Shown: in pieces, positions 47,564 through 55,824 of the stretch
Position numbering within the stretch: the stretch's first letter is position 1
How the letters are laid out: each line of letters begins with the position of its first letter
From: Planctomycetota bacterium
Lineage (GTDB): Bacteria > Planctomycetota > Phycisphaerae > FEN-1346
Reading direction: 5' to 3'
Length of the DNA: 64,000 nt
Assembly: GCA_030602705.1 (NCBI GenBank)
Contig: JAUVZF010000001.1
Coordinates: 1 to 64,000, forward strand
Position numbers and translations under genes: made by a program
The notes under the pieces: generated by a model
Seen by the model: the letters and a program-made list of their open reading frames with translations, nothing else
Told to the model about the DNA's origin: nothing
Databases searched by the model: none

Positions 47564-47645
47564 CCGTTGGCCGTTACCCAGTAACCGCCGTTCTCTGCGT
47601 TCTCGGCGTCCTCTGCGGTCAAAGCCATTGCCATTTTCGACCCGA

Positions 47646-47703
47646 TTGTTAGAACTCTAACAAAATCCTCGCCCCTCCCTCCGTTTTGTTAGAACTCTAA
47701 CAA
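47646..47703. repeat. Two identical perfect dyads, 40 bp apart
   Basis: TTGTTAGAACTCTAACAA occurs at 47646-47663 and 47686-47703. Each is an 8-bp inverted repeat around AC. Centres are 40 bp apart, about four helical turns, so two dimers would sit on the same DNA face. Possible operator pair; no promoter or regulated gene is evident. Confidence 0.75.
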
Positions 47704-47752
47704 CTTTTCGGGCCTTTGCGGCCGCTGGTCCGGCCTGCCATTGTGGCATGGT

Positions 47753-47983
47753 GACTTACATCAATTTCGCCCCCTCAAAAACCCATCAAAAACGGAACAA
47801 AACGGAACAAAAACGGACAAAAACGGACACATAAATCGCAAAAACGGATCAAAAACCAGCGCGTTTTGCCTTACCTATCTTAACATTTGGGCCCAAATCG
47901 CCCCTGACGGCCCAGAAACGGGGCTCGGAGCCAAAAAAAACGCGCATTTGGGTGTTTCGGCGAGGTGAAAATTGACGTAAGTC
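47753..47983. repeat. MITE/REP-like element with GACTTAC...GTAAGTC ends
   Basis: Left end GACTTACATCAATTT (47753-47767), right end AAATTGACGTAAGTC (47969-47983), an inverted pair with one mismatch over 15 bp. Inside are six or so copies of AAAACGGA(A)C (about 47786-47855). It has no coding capacity. The end motif is shared with the palindrome at 29916-30014. Confidence 0.65.
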
Positions 47984-48083
47984 TTATGCAGGTGGCGGCA
48001 TGTTACGGCAATCCAGGACCATGCAAAGCCGCAAGGCAGCAAGAAAACTGAAATCACGGACTCCGTTCTTGCCGTCTTGCCCT

Positions 48084-49100
48084 TCAGAACTGCCGCAGGA
48101 AACGCACGTCGTTCGCAAACAGCAGGCGGATGTCTTTGATGCCGTACTTGAGCATGGCCGAGCGGTCGATGCCGAAGCCGAACGCAAAGCCGGTCACTTT
48201 CTCCGGGTCGTAGCCAACGGCCTCGAAGACGTTCGGGTCAACCATTCCGCATCCGCCGACCTCCATCCAGCCGGTCCGTTTGCACGCCGGGCAGCCGGAC
48301 CCGCCGCACAGCAGGCATGAGAAGTAGAACTCGGCGCTCGGCTCGGTGAACGGGAAGTAACTCGGCAGGAACCGCGTACGGGCCTCGCGGCCGATGAAGG
48401 CCCGCGCGAAGGTCGTCAGAACGCTTTTCAGGTCGGCGAAGGTCACGCCCTCCTCCACCCAAAGGCCCTCCAGTTGGTGAAACATGTTCGAGTGGCCGGC
48501 GTCCACCGTATCCGGCCGATACACCCGGCCCGGCGCCACCACCCGGACGGGCGGCGGCTGCGTCTCCATAATGCGAATCTGGACCGTGGAGGTCTGGCTG
48601 CGCAGCAGGACGTTGTCACTGAGGTAGTAGTTGTCGAGCGGGTCGCGGGCCGGATGGGCGGGGGGAATGTTGAGGCCGACGAAGTTGTGCCACTCGTCTT
48701 CGACCTCCGGCCCTTCGACGCAGGCGAATCCGAGGCGGCCGAAGATCTCAACCATTTCGCGGGTGGCCCGCGCGATGGGGTGAATCCGGCCGAGACGCAG
48801 CCGCCGGCCCGGCATCGTCACGTCCACGCTCGTCCGCTTCGTCCGCCCGCTCTCCAGTTCGCTTTGCCGACGGGCCAGGTGCTCCGTCACGAGGGCCTTC
48901 AGGGCATTGACGGCCTCGCCGAACTCGGCCCGCTCATCGGCGGGGACCGACTTGATGGACCTCAGGAGGGCCGTAATGCGGCCGGCCTTGCGGCCGAGCC
49001 ATTCGATACGCGCGGCCTCCAGGGCATCGACATCGTCGGCGTCGGCGATCAGGCTGAGTGCCTCGTTCTGAAGCGTCGTGAGTTCGGCGAGACTGGCCAT
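48084..49100 (-). CDS. pheS: Phenylalanyl-tRNA synthetase alpha subunit
   Basis: 338 residues from MASLAELTTLQ; TGA of rplT, one base, then ATG. N-terminal coiled coil, then the class II core: motif 1 H-P-I-A-R-A-T-R-E-M-V-E-I-F-G-R-L-G-F, D-T-V-D-A-G-H-S-N-M-F-H-Q-L-E-G, F-F/Y-P-F-T-E-P-S-A-E, G-C-G-M-V-D-P, and motif 3 G-F-A-F-G-F-G-I-D-R. pheT is not next to it within the window, where a long non-coding region follows. Confidence 0.96.
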   Translation of the reverse strand: MASLAELTTLQNEALSLIADADDVDALEAARIEWLGRKAGRITALLRSIKSVPADERAEFGEAVNALKALVTEHLARRQSELESGRTKRTSVDVTMPGRRLRLGRIHPIARATREMVEIFGRLGFACVEGPEVEDEWHNFVGLNIPPAHPARDPLDNYYLSDNVLLRSQTSTVQIRIMETQPPPVRVVAPGRVYRPDTVDAGHSNMFHQLEGLWVEEGVTFADLKSVLTTFARAFIGREARTRFLPSYFPFTEPSAEFYFSCLLCGGSGCPACKRTGWMEVGGCGMVDPNVFEAVGYDPEKVTGFAFGFGIDRSAMLKYGIKDIRLLFANDVRFLRQF

Positions 49101-49101
49101 C

Positions 49102-49461
49102 TCAGCCTCCGAGAGCCGCACGTGCCTCTTCGATGACGGCGTCGAACGCCTTCGGATCGTTCAAGGCCAGGTCGGCCAGTGACTTCCGGTCGAGTTGGAT
49201 GCCGCTCTTCTTCAGGCCGCCGACGAAACGGCTGTAAGAGATGTCGCGCTGGCGGCAGGCAGCGCTGATGCGGGTAATCCAGAGGCGGCGGAAGTCGCGT
49301 TTTTTGGTGCGGCGGTCGCGGTAGGCGTACTGGTCGGCTTTCATGCGGGACTGCTTGGCAACGCGGTAGAGTTTTCCGCGTGCGCCGAAGTATCCCTTCG
49401 TCCGCCGCCGCAGCCGGTGCTTGTTCTGGCGGCGCGTGGCCCCTTTTCGTGTTCGAGGCAT
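49102..49461 (-). CDS. rplT: Ribosomal protein bL20
   Basis: 119 residues: R-T-R-K-G-A-T-R-R-Q-N-K-H-R-L-R-R-R-T-K-G-Y-F-G-A-R-G-K-L-Y-R-V-A-K, then W-I-T-R-I-S-A-A-C-R...S-R-F-V-G-G-L-K-K. Normal length. In the infC-rpmI-rplT order, where L20 commonly represses its own operon; a repression site could not be identified by eye. Confidence 0.97.
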   Translation of the reverse strand: MPRTRKGATRRQNKHRLRRRTKGYFGARGKLYRVAKQSRMKADQYAYRDRRTKKRDFRRLWITRISAACRQRDISYSRFVGGLKKSGIQLDRKSLADLALNDPKAFDAVIEEARAALGG

Positions 49462-49498
49462 GGTTGGTCTCCTGCTTATTCGCAGCGCCCGTGCGGTG

Positions 49499-49693
49499 TC
49501 AGCCGCCGAGCAGGCGCGAGTACGTCTTCACCTGGCCCGCCTTGACGGTATTTTTGGTGCGGAGGCGGCGTCGGCGTTTGCCGGTCTTTCCACTCATCAG
49601 GTGACTGGTTCCCGCGCGGTTCCGGACGATCTTTCCGGTCCGGGTTTTGCGCATGCGTTTAGCGGTTCCTTTGTGTGTCTTTCCCTTGGGCAT
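49499..49693 (-). CDS. rpmI: Ribosomal protein bL35
   Basis: 64 residues: M-P-K-G-K-T-H-K-G-T-A-K-R-M-R-K-T...R-A-G-T-S-H-L-M-S-G-K-T-G-K-R-R-R-R-L. The K-x-K-T-H and H-L-x-x-x-K-x-x-K-R-x-R-x-L elements define bL35. 38 bases before rplT. Confidence 0.95.
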   Translation of the reverse strand: MPKGKTHKGTAKRMRKTRTGKIVRNRAGTSHLMSGKTGKRRRRLRTKNTVKAGQVKTYSRLLGG

Positions 49694-49803
49694 GTCTTGC
49701 GGTTTCTCCCTATGGTTTGTCAGGATTATAGAACGCGCCTCTGCCCTGCCGCCGGCGTAAGGCCCGGGCGGCTTGGCGTCGGGATTTCGTGGCCTGATTT
49801 CTG

Positions 49804-50325
49804 TCAGGACGGCTTCTTGTTGGGAAGGAGGATGAGGATCATCCGCCTGCCTTCCCTCGAAGGTCCCCGTTCGACCGTGGACACGTCGGCCAACTGCTCG
49901 ACAAAGGCCCGCATGTTCTGCTCGGCGTAGTCCATGTGCGACAACTCGCGACCGCGGAAGAGCATGTTGACCATCACTTTGTCGCCGGCCTCCAGGAAAT
50001 GGCGGGCCTGCTGAATCTTGAAGTCGCGATCGTGTGCTTCGGTCTTCGGTCGGATCCGGATTCCCTTCAGCCGCACCTCGTGGCTCTTGGCCCGGCTCTT
50101 GTGGCTTTTCTTGGACTGCTCGTACTTAAACTTCCCATAGTCCATGATCTTGCAGACGGGCGGCCGCACGTGCGGCGCAACTTCCACCAGGTCCAAGTCG
50201 GCCTCGGCGGCGATCCGGAGTGCCTCGTCGCGCTCCACGATGCCGAGTTGTTCGCCATCTACCCCAATCACTCGCAGCGGCGAGATCTTGATCTGATCGT
50301 TGATCCGCTGCCTCGCCTGTTTCAA
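49804..50325 (-). CDS. infC: Translation initiation factor IF-3
   Basis: 173 residues. Start is TTG with AGGAGGAACGC just before. N domain: R-I-N-D-Q-I-K-I-S-P-L-R-V-I-G-V-D-G-E-Q-L-G-I-V; C domain: K-I-M-D-Y-G-K-F-K-Y-E-Q-S-K-K, then G-D-K-V-M-V-N-M-L-F-R-G-R-E-L-S-H. IF-3 discriminates against rare start codons, which gives autoregulation of infC in other bacteria (AUU in Escherichia coli); the UUG here would suit the same logic. Confidence 0.97.
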   Translation of the reverse strand: MKQARQRINDQIKISPLRVIGVDGEQLGIVERDEALRIAAEADLDLVEVAPHVRPPVCKIMDYGKFKYEQSKKSHKSRAKSHEVRLKGIRIRPKTEAHDRDFKIQQARHFLEAGDKVMVNMLFRGRELSHMDYAEQNMRAFVEQLADVSTVERGPSREGRRMILILLPNKKPS

Positions 50326-50376
50326 GCGTTCCTCCTCACAAGCGGTCCCCGTTCGATGTTTCGTACGGTCTGCGGC

Positions 50377-52374
50377 CTAAGCGGGACCTGGTGCCGTCGG
50401 GCGCAGCCGTTTCTCGTAGATCTCGTCGCCCGCGCGAGCGACGAACGCCTGTATCGATTCGGCGCCCTGGTCGCCGAGGGTTTTGTCTCGCACGCTGACA
50501 GTTCCCGCCGCCACCTCTTTTTCGCCGACGATGAGCATGTAGGGGATACGGCGGAGGGTAGCGCGGCGAATCTTGGCGCTCACCTTGTCGCTGGCGCCGT
50601 CGAGTTTGGTGCGAAGGCCGGCGCCGTCGAGCATCTCGAGCACCTTCGCTCCGTATGTATTGTATCGGTCGCTGACGGGCAGAATCGCCACCTGGACCGG
50701 CGCCAGCCAGAGCGGGAAATCGCCGCCATAGTGCTCGATAAGGATGCCGAGGAACCGCTCGACGCTTCCGAGGATCGCCCGGTGGATCATCGCGGGCCGG
50801 TGCTCGGCGTTGTCCTGCCCCACGTAGGTCAGGTCGAAGCGCTCGGGCATGGCCAGGTCCACCTGGATCGTTCCGCACTGCCACGACCGTCCGAGGCAGT
50901 CTCGGACGTGATAATCGATCTTGGGAGCGTAGAACGTCCCTTCCCCCTCGTTGACCGTGTAATCGATACCGCGCGCCTCAAGCGCCCCCCGCAGCGCCCC
51001 GGTTGCGTGCTGCCACATCTCGTCGGTGCCGATGGAGTGCTCCGGCCGTGTTGAGAGTTCGACCCGCACGTCCTGGAATCCGAAGGTGCGATAGATCGTG
51101 TCAACGAGGTCGATGACGCCGACGACCTCGTCCTGCACCTGCTCGGGCAGGCAGAAGATGTGGGCGTCGTCCTGGGTGAACTGTCGCACGCGCAGCAGGC
51201 CGTGCAGGACGCCGCTCTTCTCGTGACGGTGAACGAGACCGAGTTCGGCCACGCGCATCGGCAGTTCGCGGTAGGAGTGCGGTCGGTTCAGGTACACGAG
51301 CAACCCACCGGGGCAGTTCATCGGCTTGACGGCGTAGGCCGCCTCGTCGATCTCGGTGAAATACATGGCCTCGCGGTAGTTGTCCCAGTGGCCGCTGCGG
51401 TGCCAGAGTTCCTCGCTCAAGATCGTGGGCGTGCGTATCTCCTCATAACCCGCCTGATAGTGGACCCGGCGCCAGTACGCCAGGATTTCGTTCAGGATCA
51501 CCATCCCGTTGTGGTGCATGAAGGCAAAACCCGGACCTTCCTTGTGGAAACTGAACAGGTCCAAGTCCCTGCCGATGCGGCGGTGATCGCGTTTCTTGGC
51601 CTCTTCGACGCGCGCCAAGTGCTCCTGGAGCGCTTTCTTCGAGAAGAACGCCGTGCCGTAGATGCGCTGAAGCATCGGGCGGGTCGAGTCGCCGCGCCAG
51701 TAACTGCCCGCGACGCTCAGCAGTTTCAGCGCGGGGATCTTGCCGGCGTGCGGGATGTGCGGCCCTCGGCACAGGTCCACGAAGTCGGCCAACCGGTACA
51801 GCGATACCGTCTCGCCTGCCTGGGGCTTGGCCTCGGCATCGTGGATTTGCTCGCCTTTGGCAAGGCTGCCGGCGGCGATGTCCTGGAGCAGTTCGACCTT
51901 GTACTGCTGGCCGGCGGACTGCATGAGCGAGACCGCCTCGTCGTGCGAGACTTCCCGCCGCTCCAGCGGCGCGTTCTCGGCGATAATCTTGGCCATCTCG
52001 GCCTCAAGCCGCTCCAGGTCCTCGTCGGTGATCCGTTCCTGGAGGTCGAAATCGTAGTAGAACCCGTCCTCAATGGCCGGACCGATGCCGAATTTCACAC
52101 CGTCTCCGTACATGCGGCGCACAGCGGCCGCCATCACGTGAGCGGTGGAGTGGCGAAGAATCGAAAGGGCCTCGTCGCTTTTGTCGGTCAGGATCACCAG
52201 GTCGTACGGCCCGTCGGGGCCGAGGACGGTCGAGAGATCCACCAACTTGCCGTTCAGCCTGGCAGCGACGGCGGCTTTGGCCAGGCCTGAACCGATCTGG
52301 CTGGCAACGTCTGCGACGCTTACCCCATCGGCCACTTCCACGGTATGTCCGTCAGGAAGATTGACCGTAGGCAT
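50377..52374 (-). CDS. thrS: Threonyl-tRNA synthetase
   Basis: 665 residues from MPTVNLPDGHTVEVADGVS, the TGS domain; then the second editing domain (R-H-S-T-A-H-V-M-A-A-A-V, S-x-D-E-A), the class II core with M-N-C-P-G-G and R-E-x-M-Y-F, L-V-H-R-H-E-K-S-G-V-L-H-G-L, and an anticodon domain. The zinc site C...H...H is present. First gene of the operon. Confidence 0.97.
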   Translation of the reverse strand: MPTVNLPDGHTVEVADGVSVADVASQIGSGLAKAAVAARLNGKLVDLSTVLGPDGPYDLVILTDKSDEALSILRHSTAHVMAAAVRRMYGDGVKFGIGPAIEDGFYYDFDLQERITDEDLERLEAEMAKIIAENAPLERREVSHDEAVSLMQSAGQQYKVELLQDIAAGSLAKGEQIHDAEAKPQAGETVSLYRLADFVDLCRGPHIPHAGKIPALKLLSVAGSYWRGDSTRPMLQRIYGTAFFSKKALQEHLARVEEAKKRDHRRIGRDLDLFSFHKEGPGFAFMHHNGMVILNEILAYWRRVHYQAGYEEIRTPTILSEELWHRSGHWDNYREAMYFTEIDEAAYAVKPMNCPGGLLVYLNRPHSYRELPMRVAELGLVHRHEKSGVLHGLLRVRQFTQDDAHIFCLPEQVQDEVVGVIDLVDTIYRTFGFQDVRVELSTRPEHSIGTDEMWQHATGALRGALEARGIDYTVNEGEGTFYAPKIDYHVRDCLGRSWQCGTIQVDLAMPERFDLTYVGQDNAEHRPAMIHRAILGSVERFLGILIEHYGGDFPLWLAPVQVAILPVSDRYNTYGAKVLEMLDGAGLRTKLDGASDKVSAKIRRATLRRIPYMLIVGEKEVAAGTVSVRDKTLGDQGAESIQAFVARAGDEIYEKRLRPTAPGPA

Positions 52375-52469
52375 AGCGTTTTCCGCCCGTGCGCCGCTCG
52401 GCGGCTGCACCGGGCGTTCATCCTCCACATGTTTCCGGGGCTCATCATCAACGCTGATGACGCCATGGA

Positions 52470-52498
52470 ACCATAAGGGACGGCTGGCGGTCTGTCAA
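52470..52498 (-). promoter_or_regulatory. Promoter of the thrS operon, with structured leader
   Basis: Minus strand: TTGACA (52493-52498), 17 bases, TATGGT (52470-52475). The ~90-base leader (52375-52463) holds a GTCATCA/TGATGAT hairpin, and a longer CGCCCGGTGC...GCACGGGCG hairpin ending just before the thrS ATG. Such structure near the start would suit ThrRS autoregulation, as known in Escherichia coli; this is inference. Confidence 0.75.
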
Positions 52499-52523
52499 GA
52501 CCTTTCACGGCCGCCTGGGCAGT

Positions 52524-53177
52524 TCATCCGGCCTCGATGGCAAGGACCTTCTCTGCCGCGAGTTTCGCGAACAGCGCGGCCATGGCCAGCAGAATCAGCG
52601 CGCAACCGATGAGCAGCCCCTTGTAGAGCCGTCCCTGAAGGTAGCGCCGGCCGCGGCTCACGCTGAACGAAACCGCGCTGTACCAGCCGAGGTCCCCGCT
52701 GATATGACCTGCGAAAAAGACAACCAGCCCCAGCCAGCCGGCCGTCTGTGCACTGGCTACCATGACCGCCCCGATCGTGACCCACCACAGGTACCAGTAC
52801 GGGTTCAGCAGGCTTGTGACGGCGCCCGACGGGACGGCGCCGAGACGAAGCACGCCGCCCTGGTGGGCGTCCGGATCGTCCACGCGACGGGTCTGGCAAA
52901 GCATGCCGACTGCCATCACGGCCATCGCCACGGCCCCGACGCACCCGATGACAATGACGATCCAGGAACTTTTCAGCGCCTCTCCCAGGCCCCAATAGAG
53001 GAGCAGAACGAGCGGCAGTTCGACAAGGGCATGACCGAGCACGACCCGCGGGCCGAACCAGAAACCGTGCCGCCGGCTCCCCGCCAGGGTTACGGCAAGC
53101 ACGGGCCCAGGCATCAGGGCGCCGGAAAGGGCAACCACAAAACTTGCAAAGGCCAGCGCTGCCAGTTCCAGGACCAC
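52524..53177 (-). CDS. LysE/RhtB-type amino-acid exporter
   Basis: 217 residues with six membrane segments. F-V-V-A-L-S-G-A-L-M-P-G-P-V-L-A-V-T-L is the LysE signature (the G-x-M-P-G-P element); N-P-Y-W-Y-L-W-W is the second. Substrate cannot be told from sequence. Its start faces the methyltransferase gene across ~200 bases; the promoter-like TATAAT in that gap points the other way. Confidence 0.82.
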   Translation of the reverse strand: MVLELAALAFASFVVALSGALMPGPVLAVTLAGSRRHGFWFGPRVVLGHALVELPLVLLLYWGLGEALKSSWIVIVIGCVGAVAMAVMAVGMLCQTRRVDDPDAHQGGVLRLGAVPSGAVTSLLNPYWYLWWVTIGAVMVASAQTAGWLGLVVFFAGHISGDLGWYSAVSFSVSRGRRYLQGRLYKGLLIGCALILLAMAALFAKLAAEKVLAIEAG

Positions 53178-53335
53178 CGACTTCTCCTCCAGGTCGCCGA
53201 ATTCTAGCCGCCACGTATCGTCGAGGGCAATGCCGAACCGGCGCAGAGTACCCGACAGCGCCCCACAGCAGGCGGGGTTGCGGTTCGGCCTCGGCCTTTA
53301 TTTGATTATCGCCTGGAAATTCCCGAGACTGCTTG

Positions 53336-53341
53336 TATAAT
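53336..53341 (+). promoter_or_regulatory. Possible -10 box (TATAAT)
   Basis: A perfect TATAAT, with only a weak -35 (CTGGAA at 53313-53318) at 17 bases. It lies upstream of the + strand genes that begin near 53380-53422. Confidence 0.5.
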
Positions 53342-53421
53342 GTCGGGCTGATTTGCCGATAGACTGCAACGGAAGTGCGATGCGGCGATGGGATTCCCCA
53401 GAGCCGCTGAGGTGGGGTTTT

Positions 53422-54057
53422 GTGAATCACGACCTGAAGCGCACGGCTCACGCCGAGTTCTGCGACTGGGCAACGACGTACGATGCCCACTGGCTCAACC
53501 ACTTTCTGTTTGAGCCGTCGCACAAGATGATCGTCAAGGAACTGGCGGCCGTGCCGCCCGGCCGCATCCTCGACGTGGGCTGCGGCACGGGTGAACTGGC
53601 GAAGCGGCTCGCCCTGCGCGGGTGGCAGGTCATTGGCCTGGACCTGTGCGAACCGATGCTCCACCGGGCTCGGTTCAAGTTGAACGGCTACACGGGCAGT
53701 GTCCGGCTGACAGTGGCCGACAGCGAGCACGTTCCCTTTGCCGACAAGACGTTCGACGTCGTCACCTGCGCCAATTCCTTTCACCATTACCCGAATCAGG
53801 AGGCGGTAGTTCGTGAGTTGCATCGCGTGCTGAAACCTGGCGGCCAGTTTTTCCTGCTGGACGGGTGGCCCGACCAGTTCATCGGGCGCATCGTATACGA
53901 CCTCATTATTACCCAGGTGGAGGGCGGGCAGGTCTGGCACCGCGAGTCGCACGATGTCAAGGTAATGTTTAAGGACGCCGGATTTGATCGTGTCGGCCAG
54001 AGGCGGACTTACTCCCTCTTTCCCATCCTCCTGACGCGGGGTGCCGTCCCCCAGTAG
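53422..54057 (+). CDS. Class I SAM-dependent methyltransferase
   Basis: 211 residues from a GTG preceded by GAGGTGGGG; an ATG at 53380 is also possible. Motif I R-I-L-D-V-G-C-G-T-G-E-L-A, acidic post-I V-I-G-L-D-L-C-E-P-M-L, D-S-E-H-V-P-F-A-D-K-T-F-D-V-V, and motif III V-L-K-P-G-G-Q-F. Methyltransf_11 type. Substrate unknown. Confidence 0.85.
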   Translation: MNHDLKRTAHAEFCDWATTYDAHWLNHFLFEPSHKMIVKELAAVPPGRILDVGCGTGELAKRLALRGWQVIGLDLCEPMLHRARFKLNGYTGSVRLTVADSEHVPFADKTFDVVTCANSFHHYPNQEAVVRELHRVLKPGGQFFLLDGWPDQFIGRIVYDLIITQVEGGQVWHRESHDVKVMFKDAGFDRVGQRRTYSLFPILLTRGAVPQ

Positions 54058-54085
54058 GGGCACCGCGCCGGTCGAGAGCGCCGAG

Positions 54086-54967
54086 ATGGCTGAACCCACC
54101 AACCGGCCGCACGCGACACGTCCCTGCAGCCGCCGGTCGCACCTCGCATCCCACGCCGCAAGGGCGTTTGCCCTGGTCGGCGTATGCGTCGCCATCGGGG
54201 CTGCCTTCTGCGCTGAGACCCCGGAGGCAAAACCGATCCCGAGCACCCCATCCCCCGTGTACCCCAAAGGTCGCGAGGAGATGGAGACACTTGCGCGGAG
54301 CAACCCGGTCGGGCTCCTGCAGGTGGCTCGCGCCTGGCACGCCGAGCGCGTTGTCGGCTACACGTGCCGGTTCCAGAAGGTCGAGCGAATCGGCGGCCGC
54401 CTCCACAAGCCGGAAACGATGCGCATGAAGTTCCGCAAGACGCCCTTCAGCGTCTACCTGAAATGGGTCGTCGAACCGCGAAAAGGCCAGGAAGTCATCT
54501 ACGTCGAGGGCGCCTACAAGAGCAAGGCCGTCGTTCACCCGCCCGGCATCCTCGGCCTCATCTTCCGGAAGGTCTCGATCGACCCCCACGGCAAACTGGC
54601 TATGAAACACAGCCGCAGGCCCATTACGATGGCCGGCATGGGAAACATGATTTCACTCATCACGGGCCAGTGCGAGCAGGCCCAGGCCAAGGGCCACCTG
54701 ACGCTGACCTACGAAGGCATCCGGCACGACGGCGGCCGACCGTCCTACGTCTTCAAGCGTGTCCTGCCCGAGAACAGGGGCTACCCGTGCAAGACGCTCA
54801 TCATCTTCATCGACGTCGAGTACCTGGTCTGCGTCCGCACCGACGCGTACGATTGGGGCGGCGAACTCATCAGCCATTACTTCTACACGGACCTTGCGGT
54901 CAATCCGGGCGTGACGGACAGCGACTTCGATCCAAACAACCGCGCGTACGCCTATCGTTTATTCTGA
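54086..54967 (+). CDS. DUF1571 family exported protein
   Basis: 293 residues. Basic start and a signal peptide (A-A-R-A-F-A-L-V-G-V-C-V-A-I-G-A-A-F-C-A-E). The body (V-G-Y-T-C-R-F-Q-K-V-E-R-I-G-G-R-L...M-K-F-R-K-T-P-F-S-V-Y-L-K-W...G-Q-E-V-I-Y-V-E-G) matches the DUF1571 pattern, found mainly in planctomycetes. Function is unknown; the beta-rich make-up suggests an LolA-like fold. Supports the planctomycete assignment. Confidence 0.75.
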   Translation: MAEPTNRPHATRPCSRRSHLASHAARAFALVGVCVAIGAAFCAETPEAKPIPSTPSPVYPKGREEMETLARSNPVGLLQVARAWHAERVVGYTCRFQKVERIGGRLHKPETMRMKFRKTPFSVYLKWVVEPRKGQEVIYVEGAYKSKAVVHPPGILGLIFRKVSIDPHGKLAMKHSRRPITMAGMGNMISLITGQCEQAQAKGHLTLTYEGIRHDGGRPSYVFKRVLPENRGYPCKTLIIFIDVEYLVCVRTDAYDWGGELISHYFYTDLAVNPGVTDSDFDPNNRAYAYRLF

Positions 54968-54973
54968 GAGACC

Positions 54974-55744
54974 ATGGGAGCGTTTGCCGACATCCAGGCC
55001 GTGCTGTTCGATCTCGGCGGCACGCTGGCGCAGTATCCGGTGCCGAGCCTGCCGGTGGTCGTCGTCCGATGCGCCAAGGCGCTGGTCACGGGGATGCTGG
55101 TCGGTTCGGATGCCGAATCGCCTCCCGCCGCAGCCGTTCCCGGCCCCGAAGAGGCCCATGCCCGCCGTCGGGCGGCCCACGCGGACAGCCCCCTCCCCCA
55201 CCGTGTCGCAACGGCCCTGCGGCGTATGGTCCGCAGCCTCAGCGGTCGCACCTTGCCGGGCATGGGCGAGATGTGTGCGCGACCGCTCGTGGCAAAGGGC
55301 TGGCTGTTTGACGACTCTGTTGCGACCCTGCAGGCGCTCCGGGACCGGGGATACCGGCTGGGGCTCGTCTCGAATACGCCGTGGGGCACGCCGGATTACT
55401 TGTGGGTGGGGCAATTGGAGCGGTTCGCGCTCGCGCCGCTGTTCGACGCCGCATGTTTCTCCAGCGACGTGGGGTTCCGGAAACCCGACGCCCGCATCTT
55501 CCGCGCGGCCCTGGACCAACTGGGCGTGCCGGCCCGGCGCGCCATGTTCGTCGGCGACGACCGCACGGCAGATATCCTCGGGGCCGGGCAGATGGGCCTG
55601 CGTACAGCGCTGATCGTCCGCGACGGGCCCGACGCCGACGACGAGGGCCCGGCGCCGGACCTTCGCATCGAGACGCTCACCGAACTGCTCGACCACCTGC
55701 CCGGACGGGCAAAAACCGTTGACACCCCCACGAGGCCTGCATAG
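54974..55744 (+). CDS. HAD-family hydrolase
   Basis: 256 residues. Motif I V-L-F-D-L-G-G-T-L, motif II L-V-S-N-T-P-W-G, motif III lysine in F-R-K-P-D-A-R, motif IV F-V-G-D-D-R-T-A-D-I-L-G-A. The usual second Asp of motif I is Gly (D-L-G-G-T), as in some phosphatases of this class. An insert of ~85 residues follows motif I. Sits 6 bases after the DUF1571 gene. Substrate unknown. Confidence 0.85.
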   Translation: MGAFADIQAVLFDLGGTLAQYPVPSLPVVVVRCAKALVTGMLVGSDAESPPAAAVPGPEEAHARRRAAHADSPLPHRVATALRRMVRSLSGRTLPGMGEMCARPLVAKGWLFDDSVATLQALRDRGYRLGLVSNTPWGTPDYLWVGQLERFALAPLFDAACFSSDVGFRKPDARIFRAALDQLGVPARRAMFVGDDRTADILGAGQMGLRTALIVRDGPDADDEGPAPDLRIETLTELLDHLPGRAKTVDTPTRPA

Positions 55745-55824
55745 CATAATCGCTTCTTCGCGCCCTTCAGTGGCGGACGTTGGGCGTTGTCTGGTCCGCC
55801 GGTTCCACAGCAGGAAAGGCAAGC

